Assembly: GCA_003643975.1 (NCBI GenBank)
Contig: QNAR01000085.1
Coordinates: 1-7,171 of the forward strand
DNA length: 7,171 nucleotides
Source: Thermotogae bacterium
GTDB lineage: Bacteria > Thermotogota > Thermotogae > Petrotogales > Kosmotogaceae
Direction: 5' to 3'
The notes below the pieces were generated by a model. It saw nothing but the letters and a program-made list of their open reading frames with translations. It was not told where the DNA came from and did not search any database. Both the position numbers and the translations under genes were made by a program. Shown one piece after another: positions 1 to 5,484 of the stretch. Every line of letters starts with the position of its first letter. The stretch's first letter is position 1.

Positions 1-1796
1 CGGTATTCACCTACTAACTCATTTAACAGTTTGTCTATTGGAAGGACTTGAATTTTTCTCCTTTCAAGAAATCTGAAGGAATTCAACTCGATATAAAAAT
101 CACCCGGTTCTTTGAAAACCATCTCATAGTTAGCAGGATCGTAGAAAGAGTGTTCTTCTTGCCAGAGCGTGGTTCCATCGAGTGTAACTGCTTTTAATGT
201 CAGATTTATCGGGGCAGTCATCGTTGAGAGAGGAGAGATGGACACTTCAAATGGCATTCCAGCTATTACACTCGAAGGAGCCGTTAAGCTTAAAGAAATC
301 TCAGGGATGGGGATCAAGAACTCGCCTTCTATTCTTGAAGTGGGTGTATCTATCCTCAAAAGAGCTGTTCTTTCGCCTGTTGAAAAATATTTCGCAATAT
401 ATAGATTTTCAAAAGCTCCCAGTATTTTTTTAAACGCCTCATCTAAATCATCAATAGTTGGTGAATCAAGGAAAGTCCCGCCAGTTGAGGCTGTCAAAGT
501 CCCAAGGCTGAACTCATCGACATTTTTTCCAAGGCCAATTGCGAAAATCATCACATTGTTTTCTCTTGCAATCCTAATGGCTTCAGAAATCGAGTTTTCA
601 CTTCCTAAATCGGTATCGCGTAGATTTGCATCAACGCCATCTGTGACCAGCACAAGAAAGCGTGGGCCTTTTCTTTTCGAAAGGAGCTCCACAGCTTTTA
701 CCACTGTGTCGTACAGGGGAGTGGAACCTTGAGCAGTGATGTTACCAAGCGCAGCGACAAGCTCTTGCCGGTTGTCTGTGAAATTCTTGACAAGCTCTAT
801 TTCGTTATCAAAGGCAATGAGTGCAATAGAACTATTAGAGGGCAGCAAGCTTAGGAAATCCTTAGCCGCAAGTTTTGCTTTTTCTATTACAGGTTTCATA
901 CTGCCGCTTCTGTCCAGAGCGAGCGTGAAATTCAAGACAGCTTCTTGCTTTACCGGAGAGAGTTGGAGCAAAGACGTTGGAGTGCCCGCCTCGATTATTG
1001 AAAGCTCGCTATGATTTATCGTGTCAGAAGAAAGTGGAGTGTTAAATTCGTCATAGGGCCTGAAAATAAGGCTGATTTCTGGGTAATGTTGTACATCTAC
1101 GTTCAGAAATTCTATTCTGCCAGAGACTTTATCATACAATCCCGAAATCAACGAATCTGAAAAAGCTCCAAAAACTTCCCAAAGAACGGGGAGATAAAAA
1201 CCATCAAAGTGTTCTCTGATGCCGATAACTTCAAAAGTTTTTTCCAGTTCGAGAATTTTTTTGTTGTGAATCAGATCGCGATATTCAATGAATAATGTAA
1301 ACAAGTGCTTTCCGTCTTTCTCGTTATGGGCTAAAACAAATTTAAGATAACCCGAATAACCCAATTCAGCAGATGGATCTAATCCCTCACCCGAAACAAT
1401 ATCCGCAGATATATTACTTTCCTTGAAGAGTTTTTTTATAGACTCACTGACTTTACCAAAGAGCCATTCTTCAGGCTCATAATTGTTGATCTGCACGCCA
1501 ATGAGGATTTTCCCAAGAATTGCTCCGTAATCTGGGCGGACTTTCAGAACTTTATTTACCTCTGTTTCAGTGTCTTTGCCCACATATACGTATTCCTCGT
1601 AAGGTTCAAAACCCTTTTTGTCTATCGCAACTCTGTGATAACCTTCTACGGCATACATGCTAAAGGGGGTATATCCAAGATGTTCACCATCTATATAAAC
1701 AAGGGCTTTGGAAGGATATGAATCTACCTTCAAAACACCATAACCGAAAAAAGCGACAGAAAAAAGCAAAAACAGTACCAAGCATTTCGACTTCAT
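1..1796 (-). CDS. Secreted PEGA and von Willebrand A domain protein (3' end outside window)
   Basis: The frame is open from an ATG at 1796 to the left edge, giving 598 codons without a stop, so the C-terminus is missing. Residues 1-20 are a signal peptide (MKSK, then a hydrophobic core) with no lipobox. Residues about 21-85 match a PEGA domain (VDSYPSKALVYIDGEHLGYTP, then KKGFEPYEEYV). Residues about 90-285 are unassigned. They have an alpha/beta pattern faintly like the TolB-N/FlgT type of envelope domain, which is a weak guess. Residues about 287-465 are a von Willebrand A domain with a complete MIDAS metal site: D295, S297 and S299 (DRSGS), T359 (GSTPLYD) and D386 (VTDGVD). Residues about 500-592 look Ig-like. 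GAGGGGG lies 8 nt before the ATG. The protein is probably periplasmic or toga-associated and binds a partner through its metal site. The partner and process are unknown. The domain calls are firm; the function is not. Confidence 0.85.
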   Translation of the reverse strand, partial: MKSKCLVLFLLFSVAFFGYGVLKVDSYPSKALVYIDGEHLGYTPFSMYAVEGYHRVAIDKKGFEPYEEYVYVGKDTETEVNKVLKVRPDYGAILGKILIGVQINNYEPEEWLFGKVSESIKKLFKESNISADIVSGEGLDPSAELGYSGYLKFVLAHNEKDGKHLFTLFIEYRDLIHNKKILELEKTFEVIGIREHFDGFYLPVLWEVFGAFSDSLISGLYDKVSGRIEFLNVDVQHYPEISLIFRPYDEFNTPLSSDTINHSELSIIEAGTPTSLLQLSPVKQEAVLNFTLALDRSGSMKPVIEKAKLAAKDFLSLLPSNSSIALIAFDNEIELVKNFTDNRQELVAALGNITAQGSTPLYDTVVKAVELLSKRKGPRFLVLVTDGVDANLRDTDLGSENSISEAIRIARENNVMIFAIGLGKNVDEFSLGTLTASTGGTFLDSPTIDDLDEAFKKILGAFENLYIAKYFSTGERTALLRIDTPTSRIEGEFLIPIPEISLSLTAPSSVIAGMPFEVSISPLSTMTAPINLTLKAVTLDGTTLWQEEHSFYDPANYEMVFKEPGDFYIELNSFRFLERRKIQVLPIDKLLNELVGEY

Positions 1797-1831
1797 TGGA
1801 TCAACCCCCTCTTTAACTTTATTCTTTATCA

Positions 1832-1859
1832 ATTATAAGATAATTAACTTTCAATTCAA
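1832..1859 (-). promoter_or_regulatory. Candidate sigma-70 type promoter for the PEGA-VWA gene
   Basis: On the minus strand TTGAAT (1859-1854) is followed after 16 bp by a perfect TATAAT (1837-1832). Transcription would start near 1825, about 30 nt before the ATG at 1796. The site sits in the 68-bp gap after the 82-aa gene. No hairpin terminator is visible in that gap, so read-through from the upstream pair may add to expression. Confidence 0.6.
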
Positions 1860-1864
1860 AAAGG

Positions 1865-2113
1865 TTACTTCTCAGTCTTTGAGTTTTCGGAATCAGGGAC
1901 CTTGCTATCACCAAAAAAGTATTCCTGAGGGTTTTCAATAAGTTCCGAAAGGCCGCCGAAGAGTGAATCGAAGCTTCCAAGAATCTCTGTGGCCTCCTCT
2001 TGTGTAAAATTCTCTCTGAGCAAAGAGACAATTTTCTCAGAATTGATACTTTCTGGATCAATCTCCCCGCTGATGATAAATTCAAGAAACTTCTCAAAAA
2101 GATCTTCTCTCAT
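1865..2113 (-). CDS. Small acidic hypothetical protein (82 aa)
   Basis: I do not recognise this protein. It has 82 residues, is rich in Glu, Asp, Leu, Phe and Ser, and has no signal peptide, no membrane segment and no cysteine. Residues 1-60 read as several short amphipathic helices, and the last 15 residues are polar and probably disordered (DSKVPDSENSKTEK). It is probably a soluble cytoplasmic protein or a small partner subunit. It starts with ATG only 3 nt after the stop of the TPR gene, with AGGAGGT 5 nt upstream, so the two proteins are very likely made together and may interact. The good ribosome binding site and tight spacing support it as a real gene despite its size. A 92-aa frame overlapping it on the same strand has no comparable start site and is taken as a shadow. 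Confidence 0.75.
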   Translation of the reverse strand: MREDLFEKFLEFIISGEIDPESINSEKIVSLLRENFTQEEATEILGSFDSLFGGLSELIENPQEYFFGDSKVPDSENSKTEK

Positions 2114-2116
2114 AAA

Positions 2117-3826
2117 TTACCTCCTGAAATAAATATAGATTTTATCACTGATTGAGGCCTCAGCAAGGGCATCCGCCTTAACAAGGGATAAGGTTTTCAA
2201 AATGAAATCTCTCGGGGTTTCAGGCACGCTTTCTAAGGCAGTGTCAACATCTATAAACTGCGTTTCAAAAGCTTCGGCAATGAATTTGGAAAAGTCGAAA
2301 GCGTAACCTTTGAATTCCTCCACCGATTCCTCAATGAATGTGGCAATATCGATAGCCATATTGGCAAGAGCGTGAATATAAAGCTTTAAAAGGGTCAAAA
2401 GCATCGCCAGCGTTTCACCCTTTCCAGACAGAATAAAGGCAAAACGTCTTGCAAAAAGCTCCATGCGGTCAAAACGAATACCGAAAAAGGGAAGAAATTG
2501 AATAAAAGCTTTTAATTCTTCAACTGAAAGTTCTCTTTCGGCTGGAACTTTCCCCATTGTAATACTGCTTACTCTATTATTAAGTGAAGGGTTATCAAAA
2601 TGTTTCAGTAACCATTGCATGAGTTCCTGATAATCAACCTCCTCTGAAACGAATAAGTTTTCCACTCCCGTAAGGGAAGATGATAAACGGCGCAACTTGC
2701 TGATCTTCTCGGTCATTCTCCCCTTTTTGTACTCACGCTGCAAGTTTGAAAAAAGCAAATCCGTAAAATTCCCGTTTTTTATTTCTCCGGTCGCTAAAGA
2801 GCTGCAAAGAGCTATAAATTCTGACAGTCTTTCTTCAAGGGAGATAGGGAGAGTGCTACTGGCCTTTTCGAAATCACCGAGCATGAAATAACATCGAGCA
2901 AGTGCAATTTCTGCAGCGGCATCATTGCTTACGCTGAGATAGCGTGAAAGGTGCTCTATTGCGTCTTCAATAAAGCCCATTTCTCTTTCAACCAATGCCA
3001 TGTCATATAAAATGTCTTCCACGGAATTTAGATTGTAGGATTCTTTGAGGTCAGAAAATGCCGGATAGAGTTTACCAAGTCGTTCCCTGGCATAGGCCCT
3101 GTTATAAAAGAGCTCCCAACGTTTTTCTTTGTGTAGAGCCATGTTGAATACTTTCTCAGCCTCAGCATACCTTTGAAGTTCATTCAATATTACGCCCTTT
3201 CTCAAGAGTGCATCAATGAGAATTTGAGAATCGCCTGGTATGCGTTCCAGCACTTCAAGAGCTGTGGATAGCATCCCAGAAGCGCTATAAGCATCAACCA
3301 CGCCAAGCAAGGGTAAGTCGAATTCTCCATGAGAATGTTCCAGGGATTTTATGTGAAATTTTACAGCTTCGTCATATTCCCCTTTTTTCTGGAGCAACCG
3401 TCCAAGTTCGTAGTAACCTACATAGAAATCCTGGTTCATTTCAACAGCTTTTCTCAACTCGATTTCAGATTGATCAAGTTCTCCGACTTCGCGTAAAAGC
3501 AACCCTTTGTAAAAAAAATAGCGGTAATCTATTTTCAGCTTTCCTGCTTTTTCAAGCCAGATCTTTGCATCGTCCACATTGCCATTATTCAGCGCCCTTT
3601 TAAAAGCTTCGTAATAGAAAAAGAGAAGGTATGAATCATAATAATCATCGGCTTTTACCCTGTGCTGAGTCTCCAGTCCCCGAATGATGATATCCAGATC
3701 TATTTTGTCCTGATCTACGATTTTCGGAAGGTCTTCGATTCTCACGGGTAGCTTCACAGGGAGATTCTGCATTTTTGCTGCTGAAGGCTTTAAAGGGAGA
3801 TAAACAAGAACTTCATGCTTCAACAA
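2117..3826 (-). CDS. TPR-repeat protein of unknown function (569 aa)
   Basis: This is a long soluble protein without a signal peptide or clear membrane segment, so it is probably cytoplasmic. Residues 1-60 are a non-repeat N-terminal part. Residues about 68-331 contain roughly eight tetratricopeptide repeats. The clearest are at 102-135 (FFYKGLLLREVGELDQSEIE), 136-169 (YYELGRLLQKKGEYDEAVKF), 204-236 (LLRKGVILNELQRYAEAEKV) and 271-303. TPR solenoids act as protein-binding scaffolds; the partner is not visible here. Residues about 380-569 are a helical C-terminal region, with a hydrophobic stretch near 470-497, that I do not recognise. The start is TTG at 3826, or possibly the adjacent TTG at 3823. 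No ATG lies in frame near the ribosome binding site. The gene is the first of a minus-strand group with the 82-aa protein and, further on, the secreted VWA protein, and it is divergent from secG. Confidence 0.85.
   Translation of the reverse strand: MLKHEVLVYLPLKPSAAKMQNLPVKLPVRIEDLPKIVDQDKIDLDIIIRGLETQHRVKADDYYDSYLLFFYYEAFKRALNNGNVDDAKIWLEKAGKLKIDYRYFFYKGLLLREVGELDQSEIELRKAVEMNQDFYVGYYELGRLLQKKGEYDEAVKFHIKSLEHSHGEFDLPLLGVVDAYSASGMLSTALEVLERIPGDSQILIDALLRKGVILNELQRYAEAEKVFNMALHKEKRWELFYNRAYARERLGKLYPAFSDLKESYNLNSVEDILYDMALVEREMGFIEDAIEHLSRYLSVSNDAAAEIALARCYFMLGDFEKASSTLPISLEERLSEFIALCSSLATGEIKNGNFTDLLFSNLQREYKKGRMTEKISKLRRLSSSLTGVENLFVSEEVDYQELMQWLLKHFDNPSLNNRVSSITMGKVPAERELSVEELKAFIQFLPFFGIRFDRMELFARRFAFILSGKGETLAMLLTLLKLYIHALANMAIDIATFIEESVEEFKGYAFDFSKFIAEAFETQFIDVDTALESVPETPRDFILKTLSLVKADALAEASISDKIYIYFRR
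2119..2125 (-). promoter_or_regulatory. Ribosome binding site inside the end of the TPR gene
   Basis: On the minus strand AGGAGGT, 5 nt before the ATG of the 82-aa gene, is formed by the last two Arg codons (AGG AGG) and the first base of the TAA stop of the TPR gene. This is a strong near-consensus site and it fixes the ATG at 2113 as the start. Ribosomes ending the TPR gene would cover this site, so translation of the two genes is probably coupled. Confidence 0.8.
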
Positions 3827-3832
3827 AGAAAC

Positions 3833-3838
3833 ACCTCC
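3833..3838 (-). promoter_or_regulatory. Ribosome binding site selecting the TTG start of the TPR gene
   Basis: GGAGGT on the minus strand lies 6 nt before a TTG at 3826 and 9 nt before a second TTG at 3823, both in frame. The nearby ATG (3816-3814) is out of frame. TTG initiation is therefore the best reading, and which of the two TTGs is used cannot be told from sequence alone. Confidence 0.65.
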
Positions 3839-3859
3839 AGAATACTAAGAATACTATAT

Positions 3860-3888
3860 TTGCTACAAATCAACACTTATAGTATAAT
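3860..3888 (+). promoter_or_regulatory. Promoter of the secG-tyrS transcript
   Basis: TTGCTA (3860-3865) and a perfect TATAAT (3883-3888) are separated by 17 bp. The expected start near 3895 gives a leader of about 33 nt. The leader contains the 8-bp palindrome ATCGCGAT (3903-3910) and the ribosome binding site AGGAGGT (3914-3920), 7 nt before the secG ATG. No T-box-like leader is present, although tyrosyl-tRNA synthetase genes in Firmicutes often have one. For the opposite strand only a poor match exists: TATAGT (3858-3853) with no convincing -35. Confidence 0.7.
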
Positions 3889-3927
3889 ACGAAACGAACA
3901 ATATCGCGATAATAGGAGGTATCATCC

Positions 3928-4182
3928 ATGGTAATGTTGTCCTATTTCCTCATCGCGCTACATACCATAATAAGTGTGGCGCTGGTTATTCTTGTGCTCA
4001 TGCAGATGACCAAAGCTTCAGAACTTGGTGGAGCTTTTGGAAGTGGTGGAACGCACACCATGTTCGGTAGAAAAAAGGGTCTTGACACCCCTGGTAAGAT
4101 TACCGTCTGGTTGTCCGTGGCTTTTATGGTTAACAGCGTGCTCCTGGCTTATGTTATTTCCAGAGCCTTTCCGCTTTCCTGA
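3928..4182 (+). CDS. secG: Preprotein translocase subunit SecG
   Basis: SecG is the small third subunit of the SecYEG channel in the cytoplasmic membrane and assists SecA-driven export. The 84-residue length is typical. Two hydrophobic helices, at about residues 4-25 and 58-78, flank a cytoplasmic loop with the family signature GGAFGSGG (34-41) followed by TMFGRKKGLDTPGKIT (44-59), where the Gly-rich stretch and the F-G pair are the usual conserved points. The ATG at 3928 has AGGAGGT at a spacing of 7 nt; the second in-frame ATG at 3934 would be 13 nt away and is less likely. It is the first gene of a probable two-gene transcript with tyrS, whose start lies 17 nt after the secG stop. Identification is confident from the signature and the membrane layout. 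Confidence 0.93.
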   Translation: MVMLSYFLIALHTIISVALVILVLMQMTKASELGGAFGSGGTHTMFGRKKGLDTPGKITVWLSVAFMVNSVLLAYVISRAFPLS

Positions 4183-4185
4183 TTC

Positions 4186-4192
4186 AGGTGAT
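4186..4192 (+). promoter_or_regulatory. Ribosome binding site that decides the tyrS start
   Basis: AGGTGAT pairs with the 3' end of 16S rRNA in the extended register AGGAGGTGATC. It overlaps the GTG (4188) and ATG (4191) codons that would otherwise be chosen as starts, and so favours initiation further down, at GTG 4200 or TTG 4197. Confidence 0.5.
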
Positions 4193-4199
4193 GGCTTTG

Positions 4200-5396
4200 G
4201 TGTCCCCTGAAAAACAACTGTTAGAACTGAAGAAAAACGCAGTGTCTTTTGTTTCTGAGGATGAACTGCTCAAAAGATTAAAGGAAGGCAGGCCTTTGAG
4301 GGTTAAATTGGGTGTTGATCCCTCAAGACCTGATCTTCACTTGGGCCACGCAGTGGTATTGCGAAAGCTCAGGCAGTTTCAAGATTATGGGCATCAGGTA
4401 ATCCTCATAATCGGCGATTTTACCGCAAGAATTGGCGACCCCTCTGGACGTTCGAAAACTCGTCCTATGCTCTCTATGAAAGAGGCTAAGGCGAATGCTA
4501 TTACTTATAGTAAACAGGCTTTCAAAATACTGGATAAGGAAAAAACAGAAATTCGCTTCAATTCAGAGTGGCTTGATAAAATGAATTTTGAAGATGTGAT
4601 CAGGCTAGCAGCAAAGTACACCGTTGCAAGAATGCTTGAAAGACATGATTTTGATAAAAGATATAAAAACAATGAACCAATAAGCGTGGCAGAATTCCTT
4701 TATCCACTTGCGCAGGCCTATGACTCAGTCGTAGTCAAAGCAGATGTTGAAATCGGTGGAGATGACCAGTATTTCAATTTCATAGTTGGAAGGAAAATAC
4801 AGGAAGAGTACGGCTTAAAAGCACAGATTATCCTTACTCTACCGCTTATCGAAGGCACGGATGGAAACTTAAAGATGTCCAAAAGCTATGATAATTACAT
4901 CTCCTTTGAAGATACACCTGTGGATATGTATGGCAAAATAATGTCTATACCTGATAAGCTGATTATAAAATACATGAAGTTGCTTACAGACATTTCCGAT
5001 GAAGAGATAGCAAACTATGAAAAACAAATCAAAACCCACGATGTTAATCCAAGAGATATAAAAATGCAACTAGCCTACGATATTACCAGACAGTTCCATG
5101 GTAATGAAAAGGCCAAAGAAGCTCAGGCATATTTTATAAGGGTTTTTAGAAATAAGAGCATACCAGAAGAAATGCCGGAAATAGCTTTAAATCATGGTGA
5201 AATTGGTATAGTTGAACTGCTTACAAATTTCGCCGGGATTTCCAGCCGTAGTGAAGCGAGAAGGCTGATTCAGCAAGGTGGCGTGAGAATCAACAATGCT
5301 GCAATCAGCGATATACACGCTAAATTGCGGCTTTCCGACGGTGATATACTGAGAATCGGAAAGAGACGTTTTTACAGAATCAAAAATAAACCTTAG
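4200..5396 (+). CDS. tyrS: Tyrosyl-tRNA synthetase (TyrZ-like type)
   Basis: This cytoplasmic enzyme charges tRNA-Tyr with tyrosine using ATP (class I aminoacyl-tRNA synthetase). Numbered from GTG 4200 (398 aa), the catalytic Rossmann domain carries the HIGH-type motif HLGH (47-50) and the class motif KMSKS (225-229). Tyrosine-pocket residues lie in YPLAQAYDS (168-176: Y168, Q172, D175) and GGDDQ (186-190). An S4 RNA-binding domain occupies about 336-398 (GISSRSEARRLIQQGGVRIN). The HLGH/KMSKS combination and length point to the TyrZ-like branch rather than the KFGKT type. Start choice: GTG 4188, ATG 4191 and TTG 4197 are also in frame, but the AGGTGAT ribosome site overlaps the first two, and family members as I recall them begin near the SPEKQ stretch. 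There is no promoter between secG and this gene, so they are likely co-transcribed. Confidence 0.95.
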   Translation: MSPEKQLLELKKNAVSFVSEDELLKRLKEGRPLRVKLGVDPSRPDLHLGHAVVLRKLRQFQDYGHQVILIIGDFTARIGDPSGRSKTRPMLSMKEAKANAITYSKQAFKILDKEKTEIRFNSEWLDKMNFEDVIRLAAKYTVARMLERHDFDKRYKNNEPISVAEFLYPLAQAYDSVVVKADVEIGGDDQYFNFIVGRKIQEEYGLKAQIILTLPLIEGTDGNLKMSKSYDNYISFEDTPVDMYGKIMSIPDKLIIKYMKLLTDISDEEIANYEKQIKTHDVNPRDIKMQLAYDITRQFHGNEKAKEAQAYFIRVFRNKSIPEEMPEIALNHGEIGIVELLTNFAGISSRSEARRLIQQGGVRINNAAISDIHAKLRLSDGDILRIGKRRFYRIKNKP

Positions 5397-5398
5397 TC

Positions 5399-5428
5399 TT
5401 GAAACTGATAGCTGGTTTACTGTATAAT
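5399..5428 (+). promoter_or_regulatory. Promoter of the Omp-alpha-type gene
   Basis: TTGAAA (5399-5404) and a perfect TATAAT (5423-5428) are separated by 18 bp. The -35 begins only 3 bp after the tyrS stop codon. Transcription would start near 5435, leaving a leader of about 50 nt that includes AAAGGGGGT before the ATG at 5485. A second TATAAT (5449-5454) lies in the leader but has no -35 partner. I see no terminator between tyrS and this promoter, so read-through is possible. Confidence 0.7.
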
Positions 5429-5484
5429 AGGTTCGTACTATGGCCAACTATAATTGCAAAACATTTTGAAAGGGGGTAGGTTTC

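Noticed and set aside
169..1014. Plus-strand open frames (187, 78 and 92 codons) opposite the VWA gene.
   Set aside because: They are antisense to a continuous 598-codon minus-strand frame with recognisable PEGA and VWA motifs, have no ribosome binding site and no family resemblance.
1819..2097. A 92-codon minus-strand frame overlapping the 82-aa gene.
   Set aside because: It has no good ribosome binding site, is rich in Arg, Ser and Leu as out-of-frame translations often are, and conflicts with the well-placed 82-aa start.
2697..2891. A 64-codon plus-strand frame inside the TPR gene.
   Set aside because: It is antisense to clear TPR coding sequence and has no start signals.
3889..3927. Possible T-box or other riboswitch leader for the secG-tyrS transcript.
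   Set aside because: The leader is only about 33 nt and lacks a T-box sequence or terminator hairpin.
4869..5447. Minus-strand frames opposite tyrS.
   Set aside because: They are antisense shadows of the KMSKS and S4 regions of tyrS. The second would extend through the promoter of the next gene.
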